From Roseateles sp. (lineage in GTDB: Bacteria; Pseudomonadota; Gammaproteobacteria; Burkholderiales; Burkholderiaceae_C), in contig NZ_JAFAGT010000033.1 in NCBI RefSeq assembly GCF_019237615.1, forward strand, positions 1 to 64,000: a stretch of DNA of 64,000 nt. The letters are read 5' to 3'. The notes under the pieces were generated by a model. The model was not told where the DNA came from. It ran no database searches and saw nothing but the letters and a program-made list of their open reading frames with translations. The position numbers were made by a program, and so were the translations under genes. Shown here one piece after another: positions 11,046 through 20,519 of the stretch; position 1 is the first letter of the stretch, and each line of letters opens with the position of its first letter.

Positions 11046-11606
11046 CTACAACCCCGTCCACGCTCGCGGATGTGCCTGTGCGATGCCCGCCAGCTCCAGC
11101 ACGCGTTCGACGGTCTCGCCCACCATCTCGTCGATGCTCTGGGGGTGATGGTAGAAGGCCGGCAGCGGCGGGAAGCAGATGCCGCCCATCTCCGTCACCG
11201 CGACCATGTTGCGCAGGTGGGCGAGGTTCAGCGGTGTCTCGCGCACCATCAGGATGAGCCGGCGGCGCTCCTTCAGCGTCACGTCGGCGGCTCGGGTCAG
11301 CAGGTTGTCGCCCAGGCCATGCGCGATCGCGGCCAGCGACTTCATCGAGCAGGGCGCCACCACCATGGCCGCCGTCGCGAAGCTGCCACTGGCGATGCAG
11401 GCGCCGATGTCGCCGGGCGCATAGGCATGGTCGGCCTCGGCTTCCAGTGACGAGCGATCCAGGCCCAGCTCGTGGTGTGCGTTCAGCACGCCGGCGGGCG
11501 TGGCGATGAGGTGGGTCTCGACGCCCAGCGCGCGCGCGCGGCGCAGCAGCTGCAGCGCATAGGCCGCGCCGGTTGCGCCGGTCAGGCCGACGACCAGGCG
11601 TGTCAC
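11046..11606 (-). CDS. ubiX: Flavin prenyltransferase UbiX
   Basis: A 186-residue flavoprotein opening VVGLTGATGAAYALQLL and containing VVAPCSMKSLAAIAHG and the tail PPLPAFYHHPQSIDEMV, all diagnostic of UbiX/Pad1. It prenylates FMN to make the prFMN cofactor for UbiD-type decarboxylases in ubiquinone synthesis. It overlaps grxD by four bases (11603-11606) and is followed by the GNAT pair on the same strand. Confidence 0.96.
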   Translation of the reverse strand: MTRLVVGLTGATGAAYALQLLRRARALGVETHLIATPAGVLNAHHELGLDRSSLEAEADHAYAPGDIGACIASGSFATAAMVVAPCSMKSLAAIAHGLGDNLLTRAADVTLKERRRLILMVRETPLNLAHLRNMVAVTEMGGICFPPLPAFYHHPQSIDEMVGETVERVLELAGIAQAHPRAWTGL

Positions 11607-11917
11607 GCGGTGGCCAGCGCCTGTTGCAGCTCACCCGACTCGTACATCTCCATCATGATGTCCGAGCCGCCGACGAACTCGCCGCCGATGTAGAGCTGGG
11701 GGATGGTGGGCCAGTTGGCGTAGTCCTTGATGCCCTGGCGCACGCCCTCGTCCTCCAGCACGTTGAAGGTCTTGATGTCGGTGGCGCCGGCCGCCTTCAG
11801 GATCTGGATGGCGCGGCCGGAGAAACCGCACATCGGGAACTGGGCCGTGCCCTTCATGAAGAGCATGACGCGGTTGGACTTGACCAGATCGTCTATGCGT
11901 TGCTGAACGTCGCTCAT
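11603..11917 (-). CDS. grxD: Monothiol glutaredoxin Grx4 family
   Basis: A 104-residue protein. The monothiol active site CGFS lies near residue 30, in FPMCGFSGRAIQ. WPTIPQLYIGGEFVGGSDI supplies the glutathione-binding cis-Pro and GG motifs. Such proteins carry [2Fe-2S] clusters with glutathione, often together with BolA. Full length, ATG start, coupled to ubiX. Confidence 0.96.
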   Translation of the reverse strand: MSDVQQRIDDLVKSNRVMLFMKGTAQFPMCGFSGRAIQILKAAGATDIKTFNVLEDEGVRQGIKDYANWPTIPQLYIGGEFVGGSDIMMEMYESGELQQALATA

Positions 11918-12039
11918 TGCAGTTCTCGGGAAGGCAAAGCCCGATTATCCGAAAGTCGGCACGCCCCTGCCGCCAAGCTGGAATGCGCGGCGGCCTTCGT
12001 CGGCTTCAGGCGTGCGCGGGCGCCGCCTTCGGTCCGGAC

Positions 12040-12615
12040 CTAGTAGCTGTAGGCAAGACCCAGCTGCAGCAGGGGCTTGAAGCGCAGGTCGCGCATCGCG
12101 TCCTCGAAGCCCTGCGCGTTGCTGCGGCCCAGGCGCAGGCCGCCGTAGGTACCCGACATCAGGCCGAAGTCGGCGCTGAAGGCGAGGCCGCTGCCGTGCA
12201 CGCGGCCGGTATAGCCGATGCCGACATAGGACAGGTTGGCGCTGGGCTCCAGCGCATAGGCGTCCATGCCGCTCAGCGACAGGCTGCGCCGGCCGGCGGA
12301 GATGGGGCCGCTGCCCAGGGCCAGCCCGCTGCTGCTCTGCGACATGGACGGCGTGCCCAGCAGCAGTCCGCCCGTGGCTCGAAGGCCGCCGCGCAGACCG
12401 CTGAAGCCGGAACCGGTCAAATAGTAGTCGCCGAGCAGGTTGGCGCTGAGGATGTGGGAGCCACCCAGGCGTGGCGTGGCGTCGGAGCCGATGTCGGTGG
12501 CGCTCAGCTGCAGCCGGGCCTGCCAGCGCGGATCGGCGTCACCGTCGCCCCAGGCCGAGGCGGCGACCAGGGTGACGAGGCTCAGAACTGCAGCGCGGCG
12601 GGCAAGGCGGACCAT
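12040..12615 (-). CDS. Predicted outer-membrane beta-barrel protein, uncharacterised
   Basis: A 191-residue protein with a signal peptide (residues 1-22, ending ASAWG). The rest alternates Gly/Ser/Leu-rich strands (SHILSANLLGDYYLTGSGFSG pattern) and ends in the aromatic LGLAYSY, as in small outer-membrane barrels. The start at 12615 is chosen for the signal peptide. It lies between prmC and grxD on the same strand. I recognise no named family, and function is unknown. Confidence 0.65.
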   Translation of the reverse strand: MVRLARRAAVLSLVTLVAASAWGDGDADPRWQARLQLSATDIGSDATPRLGGSHILSANLLGDYYLTGSGFSGLRGGLRATGGLLLGTPSMSQSSSGLALGSGPISAGRRSLSLSGMDAYALEPSANLSYVGIGYTGRVHGSGLAFSADFGLMSGTYGGLRLGRSNAQGFEDAMRDLRFKPLLQLGLAYSY

Positions 12616-12748
12616 GATCGTCTCCTGCGCGGTGCAACGATTGGCACCGGGATTCCATACTACGCCGGCCGGCGCGCCGGGTACACGAAGAACTTGGGGC
12701 AAAAGTTCACGCAAATGCCGCGGGCGTCGCGGCCCGGCAGGCCTGGCC

Positions 12749-13552
12749 TCAGCCCGGCAGGCGGCCGCCGCTGGCGCGCGCCCGGCCGCCGAGGTCGTGG
12801 CGCAGGCTGGCCTCGGCAAAGCCGCGCCCGGCCAGCTGTTGCGCCACCGCATCGGCCTGGTCCCAGCCATGTTCCAGCAGCAGCCAGCCGCCGGGGGCCA
12901 GATGTTGCGGAGCGGCATCGATCAGCGTCCACAGGTCGGCCAGCCCGTCGCCGCCTGGCGTCAGCGCGGCAAGGGGTTCGTGGCGCAATGGGGGCAGATG
13001 CGGGTCGTTGCCAGCGATATAGGGTGGATTGCTGACGATCAGATCGAAGCGCCGGCCGGCCAGCGGCTCGAACCAGCTGCCGTGGCGCCAGTCCACCGGC
13101 AGGCCCAGGCGTTCGCCGTTACCGCGAGCGACGGCCAGTGCGTCGGCGCTGAGGTCGACGGCCGTGACGCGGGCGCGGGGGCAGGCGGCCTTGAGGGCCA
13201 GCGCGATGGCGCCGCTGCCGGTGCCGAGGTCGACCACGGCCGGCTCGCCGGGCATCCCCGCGAGCAGCTCCAACGCCCATTCGACCAGGGTCTCCGTGTC
13301 CGGCCGCGGGATCAGCGTGGCCGGCGTCACGCTGAGCATCAGGCCGTGGAAGGGCTGCCAGCCGGTCAGATGGGCCAGCGGCTCGCCGTCGGCCAGGCGG
13401 CGCAGCGCGGCTTCGACAGCCGGGACGGGGGTGTCGCCGTGAGTGATGAGCCAGGCGCGGTCCCGCCCGGTCAGGTGGCTGATCAGCGCCTGCGCATCGC
13501 CTCGCTCCACGCCGAGCTGCCGGGCGAGGGCAAGTGCCTCATCGACGGTCAC
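12749..13552 (-). CDS. prmC: Release-factor glutamine N5-methyltransferase
   Basis: A 267-residue Rossmann methyltransferase. It has an N-terminal helical domain, the SAM site [15 protein letters not shown], and the glutamine-binding NPPYI. It methylates the Gln of the GGQ motif in RF1/RF2; its substrate gene prfA is immediately upstream with a four-base overlap. Full length. The operon order hemA-prfA-prmC is classic. Confidence 0.96.
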   Translation of the reverse strand: MTVDEALALARQLGVERGDAQALISHLTGRDRAWLITHGDTPVPAVEAALRRLADGEPLAHLTGWQPFHGLMLSVTPATLIPRPDTETLVEWALELLAGMPGEPAVVDLGTGSGAIALALKAACPRARVTAVDLSADALAVARGNGERLGLPVDWRHGSWFEPLAGRRFDLIVSNPPYIAGNDPHLPPLRHEPLAALTPGGDGLADLWTLIDAAPQHLAPGGWLLLEHGWDQADAVAQQLAGRGFAEASLRHDLGGRARASGGRLPG

Positions 13553-14634
13553 ACGCGGCCTTCCTCAAGCTGGGCGAGCTGCTCTGCCGCCTGCGCGGCC
13601 AGCAGGCCCTTGATGACGTCGTCGAGGTCGCCGTCCATGATCTGGCCCAGCTTGTAGAGCGTCAGGTTGATGCGGTGGTCGGTCAACCGGCCCTGCGGAA
13701 AGTTGTAGGTGCGGATGCGGTCGCTGCGGTCGCCGCTGCCGACCAGCCCTTTGCGCGTGGCCGCCTCCTTGGCCTCACGCTCGATGCGCTCCTTGTCGCG
13801 CAGCCGGGCCTGCAGCACGGCCAGGGCCTTGGCCTTGTTGCGGTGCTGGCTGCGGTCGTCTTGGCATTCGGCGACCAGCCCGGTCGGGATGTGGGTGACG
13901 CGGATGGCCGAGTCGGTCTTGTTGACGTGCTGGCCGCCGGCGCCGCTGGCCCGGAAGGTGTCGATGCGCAGGTCGGCCGGGTTCAGCGTGATCTCCTCGG
14001 CCTCGTCGGGCTCGGGCAGCACGGCCACGGTGCAGGCGCTGGTGTGGATGCGGCCCTGCGATTCGGTCGCCGGTACGCGCTGCACGCGGTGGCCGCCGCT
14101 CTCGAACTTCAGGCGGCCGTAGACGTTGTCGCCCTCCACGCGCACGACCAGCTCCTTGTAGCCGCCGAGGTCGGATTCGTTCTCGGACAGGATCTCGGTG
14201 CGCCAGCCCTGGCTCTCGGCGAAGCGCAGGTACATGCGCGCCAGGTCGCCGGCGAACAGCGCCGACTCGTCGCCGCCCGTGCCGGCGCGGATCTCGAGGA
14301 AGGCGTTGCGCTCGTCATCCGGATCCTTGGGGATGAGCGCGAGCTGCAGCTCCTGGTCCAGCGCGGTCAAGGCGGCCTCGTTGGACGCGATCTCGTCGCG
14401 CGCCATCTCGGCCATCTCCGGGTCGGCCAGCAGCTCGCGCGCGGCGGCGAGGTCGACCTCGTGCTGCTGGTAGCGGCGGTAGCGCTCCACTAGGCCGGAG
14501 ACCTCGGATTGCTCCTTGGTCAGTGCGCGGTAGCGCTTCATGTCGGCGGCGATGCCACCGTCGGCGAGGAGGGCGTCCAGCTCGGCGAGGCGGAAGGCGA
14601 GGCGGTCGAACTGCTGGCGCAGAGAGTCTTTCAT
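13549..14634 (-). CDS. prfA: Peptide chain release factor 1
   Basis: A 361-residue class I release factor. GGQ lies in [19 protein letters not shown], and the codon-recognition PAT-type tripeptide is found in [15 protein letters not shown]. It terminates translation at UAA and UAG. It is coupled to prmC and follows hemA by 65 bases. Confidence 0.98.
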   Translation of the reverse strand: MKDSLRQQFDRLAFRLAELDALLADGGIAADMKRYRALTKEQSEVSGLVERYRRYQQHEVDLAAARELLADPEMAEMARDEIASNEAALTALDQELQLALIPKDPDDERNAFLEIRAGTGGDESALFAGDLARMYLRFAESQGWRTEILSENESDLGGYKELVVRVEGDNVYGRLKFESGGHRVQRVPATESQGRIHTSACTVAVLPEPDEAEEITLNPADLRIDTFRASGAGGQHVNKTDSAIRVTHIPTGLVAECQDDRSQHRNKAKALAVLQARLRDKERIEREAKEAATRKGLVGSGDRSDRIRTYNFPQGRLTDHRINLTLYKLGQIMDGDLDDVIKGLLAAQAAEQLAQLEEGRV

Positions 14635-14699
14635 GGCGGGTAACAGGAGGCAGTCAGGGGCGGCGCGGGCGATGCGCCGGGCGGCGGCAGTGAGCGCCG

Positions 14700-15962
14700 C
14701 TAAGACTGTTTGCCGCGCAGGAACAGGCGCGAGACGGTCTGCGCCAGCTGCAGGCGCTGCTCGCCGTCGCAGGCGTGCAGCTCGGCCAGCGTGCCATGAA
14801 GCAGCTTCTGCGTGAGACCCCGGGACAGGGCGTCCAGCACCTCGCCCACGTCCGCGCCCTTGGCCAGCTGCTTGCGCGCGCGGGCAATCTCTACCGCGCG
14901 CCAGTCGTCGGTCTGCGCGTGCAGGGCCTGGATCAGCGGGACCGTGTGGCGCTGGTCCAGCCAGTGCATGAAGCTCTGCACGCCGGTCTCGACGATCGCC
15001 TCGGCCTGCTCGACGGCGGCCTGGCGCTTCTCGCCGGCGGTCTGCACCTGCTGGGCCAGCTCGTCGACGGTGTAGAGGTAGACGTCGTCCAGCTGCGCGA
15101 CCTCGGGCTCGATGTCGCGCGGCACGGCGAGGTCGACCATGAACATCGGGCGGTGCTTGCGTTTCTTCAGCGCCCGCTCGACGGCGCCCAGGCCGATCAG
15201 CGGCAGGCTGGATGCGGTGCAGGAGACGACGATGTCGAACTCGTGCAGGCGCTCGGGCAGGTCCGACAGGCGCAAGGCCTCGGCGCCGAAGCGGGTGGCC
15301 AGCTTCTCGCCGCGCTCAAGGGTCCGGTTGGCCACGGTCATGTGGGCCGGCGTGCGGGCCGCGAAGTGAGTCGCGGTCAGCTCGATCATCTCGCCGGCAC
15401 CGACGAACAGCACGCGGGTCTTGGCCAGGTCCTCGAACAGCTGGCCGGCCAGGCGAACGGCGGCGGCGGCCATGCTGATGGAATGGGCGCCGATCTCCGT
15501 GGAGCTGCGCACCTCCTTGGCGACCGAGAAGCTGCGCTGGAACAGCTGGTGCAGCGTCGTGCCCAGGGCGCCGGCGGCCTCCGCCTCCTTCACGGCCTGC
15601 TTCATCTGGCCGAGGATCTGCGGCTCGCCCAGCACCATGGAGTCCAGCCCGCTGGCGACGCGGAAGGCATGGCGGGCGGCGGCGCTGCCCTGCATCACAT
15701 AGGCGTGCTCGCGCAGCGCGCCGCTGTCTACACCACCGGCCTGTGCCAGCCAGGCGATGGCGGGCTGCACCTGGGCGGGCGGCGCGGCGACATAGACCTC
15801 GGTGCGGTTGCAGGTCGACAGGATGGCCGCCTCCGGCGCGCCCGGCAGCTTCTGGCGCAGGCCGGTCAGCGAAGGCGCCAGTTGCTCGAGCGTGAACGCA
15901 AACCGCCCGCGCAGGTCCAGCGGGGCGGTGTGGTGGTTCAGGCCGAGAGCGAAGACCGACAT
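14700..15962 (-). CDS. hemA: Glutamyl-tRNA reductase
   Basis: A 420-residue enzyme starting [19 protein letters not shown]. The catalytic Cys is in [11 protein letters not shown]. The NADPH fold is seen in [14 protein letters not shown], and the C-terminal dimerisation helix is present. It makes glutamate-1-semialdehyde for tetrapyrroles. The start at 15962 gives the conserved N-terminus. It is the first gene of hemA-prfA-prmC and divergent from a small membrane protein across 55 bases. Confidence 0.97.
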   Translation of the reverse strand: MSVFALGLNHHTAPLDLRGRFAFTLEQLAPSLTGLRQKLPGAPEAAILSTCNRTEVYVAAPPAQVQPAIAWLAQAGGVDSGALREHAYVMQGSAAARHAFRVASGLDSMVLGEPQILGQMKQAVKEAEAAGALGTTLHQLFQRSFSVAKEVRSSTEIGAHSISMAAAAVRLAGQLFEDLAKTRVLFVGAGEMIELTATHFAARTPAHMTVANRTLERGEKLATRFGAEALRLSDLPERLHEFDIVVSCTASSLPLIGLGAVERALKKRKHRPMFMVDLAVPRDIEPEVAQLDDVYLYTVDELAQQVQTAGEKRQAAVEQAEAIVETGVQSFMHWLDQRHTVPLIQALHAQTDDWRAVEIARARKQLAKGADVGEVLDALSRGLTQKLLHGTLAELHACDGEQRLQLAQTVSRLFLRGKQS

Positions 15963-16017
15963 GGGTGTGAATTGTAGGATTCGCGGCTTTTCCGCCACTG
16001 ACACCGATCAATTCCGC

Positions 16018-16293
16018 ATGAGCCCGCTCGACGCCTTCTGGCATATCGCCAACCTGTTCGCTCCGGCCTGGGGGCTGGCGGCGCTGCTGGCGGCGGCGAT
16101 CAAGGGGTTGTGGCGGCGGGAGGCCAAGCCCGTGGCGTGGCGGCGGCTGTGGGGCTGGGGGGCGGCGGGCGGCAGTGCTGCGGTGGTCGTCTCGCTGGCC
16201 CTGCTGGGCCGCGACGGTCGCATGGCGGGCTATGCCTTGCTGGTGCTCGGCGTGGCCCTGCCGCAGTGGTGGTTGCTCAGCTTCAGGCGCTGA
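16018..16293 (+). CDS. Small two-helix membrane protein, uncharacterised
   Basis: 91 residues from ATG 16018. Two or three hydrophobic stretches are seen (around 8-27, 45-62 and 70-86) with Arg/Trp-rich loops, so it is an inner-membrane protein. Its last 11 bases overlap the convergent miaB 3' end. Divergent placement next to hemA is seen in related Burkholderiales. Function unknown. Confidence 0.65.
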   Translation: MSPLDAFWHIANLFAPAWGLAALLAAAIKGLWRREAKPVAWRRLWGWGAAGGSAAVVVSLALLGRDGRMAGYALLVLGVALPQWWLLSFRR

Positions 16294-17641
16294 GGACTTC
16301 TTCCGTCGTCACGACCTCGCCGCGCAGCGAATGCGCGAAGGCGGTCGTGATGCGCACGTCCACGAGCCGGTTCATCAGGCGCGGCGAGCCGGCAAAGTTG
16401 ACGATGCGGTTGCATTCGGTGCGGCCCATCAGCTCGGAGGCGTCCTTGCGGGCATTGCCGGTGACCAGCACCTTCTCGACCTTGCCCACCATGCCCTGCG
16501 AGATCGTCAGCGCATGCGCCTCGATGGCGGCCTGCAGCTCCTGCAGGCGCTTGACCTTGACCTCGTAGGGCGTCGTGTCCTCCAAGGCCGCGGCCGGCGT
16601 GCCGGGGCGGGGGCTGAAGATGAAGCTGAACGACGCGTCGAAGCCGACGTCGTGGACCAGTTTCATCAGCTTGGCGTGGTCCTCGTCGGTCTCGCCGGGG
16701 AAGCCGACGATGAAATCGCTGGCCAGGCGCAGGTCCGGGCGGATGGCGCGCAGTTTGCGCACGATGCTCTTGAACTCCAGCGCGGTGTAGCCGCGCTTCA
16801 TGGCCATCAGCACGCGGTCGCTGCCGTGCTGCACAGGCAGGTGCAGGTGGTTCACGAGCTGCGGAATCTTGCCGTAGGCCTCGATGAGGCGGGGGCTGAA
16901 CTCGTTGGGATGACTGGTCGTGAAGCGCAGGCGCTGGATGCCGGGGATCTCGGCCGCGTACTCCAGCAGCAGGGCCAGGTCGGCGTGCTCGGCCGTGTCG
17001 CCCATCCTGCCGCGGTAGGCATTGACGTTCTGGCCCAGCAGATTGATCTCCATGACGCCCTGGTCGGCCAGGCCGGCGATCTCGGTCAGCACGTCGTCGA
17101 AGGGGCGCGAGACCTCCTCGCCACGGGTATAGGGCACGACGCAGTACGAGCAGTACTTGGAGCAGCCTTCCATGATGGACACGAAGGCCGACGCGCCCTC
17201 GACCTTGGCGGGCGGCAGGTGGTCGAACTTCTCGATCTCGGGGAAGGAGATGTCCACCTGTGGACGGCGCTGCTCGCGGCGCGCCTCCAGCATCTGCGGC
17301 AGGCGGTGCAGCGTCTGCGGGCCGAAGACCACGTCCACGTAGGGCGCGCGCTCGATGATGGCCGCGCCTTCCTGGCTGGCAACGCAGCCGCCCACGCCGA
17401 TCATGACGCCCTTGGCTTTCAGGTGCTTCACGCGGCCCAGGTCGCTGAACACCTTCTCCTGCGCCTTCTCGCGTACCGAGCAGGTGTTGAACAGGATGAG
17501 GTCGGCCTGCTCGGGGTCGTCGGTGGGCGTGTAGCCCTTGGCTGCTTCCAGCACATCGGCCATCTTGTCCGAGTCGTACTCGTTCATCTGGCAGCCGAAG
17601 GTCTTGATGTAGACCTTCTTGGAGGTCGTCGATTCGCTCAT
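16283..17641 (-). CDS. miaB: tRNA-2-methylthio-N6-dimethylallyladenosine synthase
   Basis: A 452-residue radical-SAM methylthiotransferase. Its N-terminal UPF0004 domain carries three cluster cysteines ([26 protein letters not shown]). The radical SAM motif is in [10 protein letters not shown]-terminal TRAM domain follows (about 380-445). It adds a methylthio group to i6A37 of tRNAs. ATG at 17641 overlaps the upstream gene's stop by four bases. Confidence 0.97.
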   Translation of the reverse strand: MSESTTSKKVYIKTFGCQMNEYDSDKMADVLEAAKGYTPTDDPEQADLILFNTCSVREKAQEKVFSDLGRVKHLKAKGVMIGVGGCVASQEGAAIIERAPYVDVVFGPQTLHRLPQMLEARREQRRPQVDISFPEIEKFDHLPPAKVEGASAFVSIMEGCSKYCSYCVVPYTRGEEVSRPFDDVLTEIAGLADQGVMEINLLGQNVNAYRGRMGDTAEHADLALLLEYAAEIPGIQRLRFTTSHPNEFSPRLIEAYGKIPQLVNHLHLPVQHGSDRVLMAMKRGYTALEFKSIVRKLRAIRPDLRLASDFIVGFPGETDEDHAKLMKLVHDVGFDASFSFIFSPRPGTPAAALEDTTPYEVKVKRLQELQAAIEAHALTISQGMVGKVEKVLVTGNARKDASELMGRTECNRIVNFAGSPRLMNRLVDVRITTAFAHSLRGEVVTTEEVLSA

Positions 17642-18015
17642 GGCTTGATCCAGGTCTGGTTGCCGGGGTTGAACTGCCAGGTGGCCGATTCGGCCGGCGT
17701 CGCGGGCCAGGGCTTGTTGGCGAGTTCGGCGGGGTTCAGCACCCAGACGTCCATGACCAGGCCGCTGCTCTCGACCGTGTAGTGCACGACGAGCTTCTGG
17801 CCCGTGAGGCCTGCGGGCGGCACCCAGAGATTGGTGTCGCCCTTGATGCGGCTGCCCGGCGCGAGGCGGGCAGGCTTGCCATTCAGCAGCACGTCGGGGA
17901 ACTGCGTGATGACGAGCTCGCCACGCAGCGCGCTGGCGGGGAAGAAGCGGTGCGTCTGCGCGTGGGCGACGACGCTGCTGGCGGCGAGGGCCAGCGCAAG
18001 GGCACAGCGGTACAT
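17638..18015 (-). CDS. Predicted secreted protein coupled to miaB, uncharacterised
   Basis: 125 residues. Residues 1-20 form a signal peptide ([20 protein letters not shown]), so it is periplasmic or secreted. The mature part ([11 protein letters not shown]..., [18 protein letters not shown]) looks like a compact beta-rich domain. It overlaps miaB by ATGA. Upstream lies an orphan terminator. I recognise no named family. Confidence 0.65.
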   Translation of the reverse strand: MYRCALALALAASSVVAHAQTHRFFPASALRGELVITQFPDVLLNGKPARLAPGSRIKGDTNLWVPPAGLTGQKLVVHYTVESSGLVMDVWVLNPAELANKPWPATPAESATWQFNPGNQTWIKP

Positions 18016-18070
18016 GGTATTTGTCCAGTGGCTGCGAAGGCAGCCACTTCGGGGGAGGCTGCCGGGCGAC

Positions 18071-18102
18071 AAAGAAAAACGGCCCGAGACCTGCCCGGGC
18101 CG
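18071..18102 (-). terminator. Orphan intrinsic terminator upstream of the miaB unit
   Basis: On the minus strand CGGCCCG and CGGGCCG (18096-18102 and 18080-18086) pair around a nine-base loop and run into five Ts (18075-18079). No gene on the minus strand lies just upstream: the next gene is divergent. It therefore ends either a short untranslated RNA or an attenuated leader of the downstream pair. Confidence 0.8.
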
Positions 18103-18384
18103 CTCGGATTCCGGTGCCGCTCCCGGGCGGCTGCGCCCCGAATACGGCCAACAAAATCAACGGCTTGAGCCCGAACAGGCGCCATGGACGGCGCGGGGGG
18201 CGATTGGGAGGGGGATTCTGCCAGCATTCGCTTTTCGCGTCTTGGCCGGGGCGCTCGGCAGTCCTCTCTTGGAATGAGTGCGGGCCCCCTGTCTTGATCT
18301 GGAGCAAGCGGTCCTCGCATGGACGCCGCCTATAGTGAATCGACGCGGCGCTGACCGCGGCCTTGCCAACAATCGACGCAGACC
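18103..18384. other. Intergenic stretch, no protein gene; possible small-RNA template on the minus strand
   Basis: Open frames here have no family resemblance. The minus strand leads directly into the terminator at 18071-18102, so an RNA of 100-250 bases could start in this region. I saw no convincing promoter and no match to a 6S, RNase P or tmRNA pattern. Confidence 0.3.
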
Positions 18385-19182
18385 ATGAGGGTAGGAAGCT
18401 GGCGGTGCCTGCTCGCGCTGGCCCATGGGGTCATGGCGCCGATGCTCGGCGCCCATGCGGCCGAGATCGAGGTCGATGCGTTCAACACCTACAGCGTGCC
18501 GCCGTTCTTCACCAGCACCGGGCGTGGCCTGGACATGGAAGTGGTGGACTACCTGAACCGCAGGCTGCAGGGGGCCTACCACCTGAAGCTTTCGGTGCTG
18601 CCGCGCGAGCGGCTGCTCAAGCGACATCTGAGTCCGCCGCAGCAGTTCGCCGGGCTCTCGCTGTTCATGGCGCCGCAGTTCGTCGACGACATGGCCCAGC
18701 AGCAGTTCCTCTGGAGCCCGCCCTTGTTCGAGGACCAGAACATGCTGATCTTCCTGGGGCCGCAGCGCGGCAGGCTGCCGCGCCTGGAGGACCTGAAGGG
18801 CTTGCGCTTCGGCGGCGTGCTCGGCTATCGCTACGAGGGCCTGGACGAGATGGCGGCGACCGGCCTGCTGGTCAAGGAGAACGCCAGCAGCGCGCAGGCC
18901 TCGCTGCGCCAGGTGTGCCTGGGCCGCGTCGACTTCACCCAGATGAGCCGCGTGATGTTCGACGCGATGGTGGCCGAGTCGGGCTGTGCCGATCATCTGG
19001 CGCTGCAGCCCGTGCCGCACAGCACGCCCTTCGGCCGCCGCATCATGGTGGGCCGGGCCTTGCCCGAGTTGGCCGCGCGCATCAGCGAGGCCGTCGAGCA
19101 GATGCCCTGCGACCGCCAGTGGCGCGGCGTCGCCGCGGCCTATCGGATCACGCTGGCGGCGTGCCGGGGCACGGTGCACTGA
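18385..19182 (+). CDS. Periplasmic solute-binding protein (amino-acid ABC type fold), orphan
   Basis: 265 residues with a signal peptide cleaved near AHAAE. The mature protein follows the SBP_bac_3 plan: an N-terminal lobe with [13 protein letters not shown], a middle [25 protein letters not shown], and a late [19 protein letters not shown]. No permease or ATPase gene is adjacent, and no kinase or cyclase domain is fused. It may be a stand-alone sensor-like binding protein. The ligand is unknown. Bases 19183-19256 after it hold no recognisable gene. Confidence 0.75.
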   Translation: MRVGSWRCLLALAHGVMAPMLGAHAAEIEVDAFNTYSVPPFFTSTGRGLDMEVVDYLNRRLQGAYHLKLSVLPRERLLKRHLSPPQQFAGLSLFMAPQFVDDMAQQQFLWSPPLFEDQNMLIFLGPQRGRLPRLEDLKGLRFGGVLGYRYEGLDEMAATGLLVKENASSAQASLRQVCLGRVDFTQMSRVMFDAMVAESGCADHLALQPVPHSTPFGRRIMVGRALPELAARISEAVEQMPCDRQWRGVAAAYRITLAACRGTVH

Positions 19183-19256
19183 ACCCAGCTCGACGGCGCG
19201 CGTTGTGCCGAAGAGGGAGTGCCCCGGTGGATCGCTGATCTACTGGGGGCCGGTTG

Positions 19257-19274
19257 TTGGTGGCGCTGCAGGGA
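19257..19274 (+). repeat. Distal att-like copy of the tRNA-Met 3' end
   Basis: Seventeen of 18 bases match 21919-21936. It begins with the complement of the CCA end and continues through the acceptor strand into the T arm. It also forms the left part of an inverted repeat (TTGGTGGC 19257-19264, GCCACCAA 19278-19285), so part of the resemblance could come from a hairpin. Confidence 0.6.
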
Positions 19275-19570
19275 GCGGCCACCAAGAACTCAAGGTTCGC
19301 GGCTTCTTTGGAGGCAACTTGCGGCAGCGATGATGCTCGGCCAGAGCGTTCAAAACGCTTCACCCCCGAAATGTGACCTCGGTCTGTGGGTGGCTCGGAC
19401 CTGATGCCGCTGTCATGCAGGCCAGGTTTCGCGGTTGCGTGAGCGGCCAGATCGACACTGGGAACCTGGCTTCAAGGCCCTCGCGCGGGCAGCAAGCACA
19501 TCCTTCCCGCAGCGAGCTGATTCCACTGCGTCTAGGACCGTAACAACTGGGGCGCGGCGCTTGCGCCCGT
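19275..19570. other. Islet left flank without a gene
   Basis: No open frame here has coding character or family resemblance on either strand. Apart from the 19257-19285 inverted repeat I see no RNA or repeat in it. Confidence 0.4.
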
Positions 19571-19574
19571 CAAT

Positions 19575-19689
19575 TTGAAGCATCAATCAATTGCCACGTC
19601 ATCGTCCTGTACTTCAATTGTCTGATGGTGCAAATGGTTTCTATATTTGAAGCACAATTCGCCGGTATGGCCGGCGATGTGTACTTCAA
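19575..19689 (+). promoter_or_regulatory. Four alternating TTGAAG/CTTCAA half-sites upstream of the AbiE-like pair
   Basis: TTGAAG at 19575-19580, CTTCAA at 19612-19617, TTGAAG at 19647-19652 and CTTCAA at 19684-19689 alternate at 37, 35 and 37 bases. The second pair is part of a perfect 9-bp inverted repeat TATTTGAAG / CTTCAAATA (19644-19652, 19684-19692). AbiEi antitoxins are known to autoregulate by binding paired inverted repeats in their promoter, so this is a likely operator array. Confidence 0.6.
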
Positions 19690-19708
19690 ATAAGCGTGAG
19701 GCAAAGCG

Positions 19709-20519
19709 ATGGGAGCCGAACTGGAACTCGCTCTGGTGCGCGAAGCGCTTCAGACCCGTCTGCTCGTCGAGCTGATGAGCAACGCCATGCACAAGGAGCT
19801 GGTGTTGAAGGGGGGGCATGGCCATGCGGGCTGTCCATGGCAGCGTGCGATACACCAAGGATATCGACCTTGACGCCGATGAGCGCGCGTCCAAGGAGCG
19901 AATCCAGGGCGTTGTGCGGCGCTCCATCGAGCGGGCGTTGTCATCCGGCTTGATCGCGAACGCGCTGGTCACCGCCCCGAAGCAGACTGACACCACCTTG
20001 CGCTGGAAGATCACCGGCACTCAGCCCAACAGCACGGCGCCGATGCACCTGACGGTCGAAGTTTCCCGTAGGCCCAAATTGATCGAAGGCCATGTGGTCG
20101 AGGTGCCCCTGGACAAGTCGTTCAACCAGACCGGGCGCGATGTGCGGGTTCAGGTGCTTGACTCGCAGCACATTGCCGTGACCAAGGTCCTGGCCTTGAC
20201 CGATCCGACGCGGATGGCGCCACGCGACCTGTTCGACCTGAGCGTCCTGCTTGAGGCGGGGGTCGAGGATCCGGGTCCGCTGCTCGCGCAGATGCCTGAC
20301 GCCAAGCAGCGTCTGCCGCTGATCATGGCCGAGCTGTGGCCGAAGATCGAGGCGATGAGCTACGAGCAGTTCCGCACCGACGTCGTGCCCTACCTGCCGG
20401 CCAAAGTTGGCCAGGCCATCGACAGTGAGGCGTTCGACGCCATGCGCGTGGACGTCGGTGTGGCCGTTGAGGGGTGGCTGCAGACTGCTGTCGCTGCATC
20501 GCCGGAGGCCGGATCATGA
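19709..20519 (+). pseudogene. AbiEii-like nucleotidyltransferase toxin gene with frameshift in a G7 tract
   Basis: The ATG at 19709 opens a frame reading MGAELELALVREALQTRLLV and later KELVLKGG, the start of the nucleotidyltransferase motif. Seven Gs (19810-19816) then throw it out of frame. Removing one G gives LKGGMAMRAVHGSVRYTKDIDLD, the complete KGG...DID motif, and the rest (19818-20519) runs open with RDLFDLSVLLEAG, as in AbiEii/AbiGii toxins. Intact, it would transfer nucleotides to tRNA or other acceptors and cause growth arrest. It may be an inactivated toxin, a phase-variable tract or a sequencing error. Translation from 19818 would lack the KGG part. Confidence 0.75.

Noticed and set aside
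18103-18384. Candidate 6S RNA
   Set aside because: I could not match the conserved closing stem and bubble of 6S RNA, so only the terminator is claimed.
18157-19179. A 340-codon minus-strand frame across the solute-binding protein gene
   Set aside because: His/Gln/Ala-rich shadow of the real plus-strand gene; no start context and no family pattern.
19257-19285. Terminator of the solute-binding protein gene
   Set aside because: The inverted repeat has a 13-base loop and no T-run; its match to the tRNA-Met 3' end is a better explanation.
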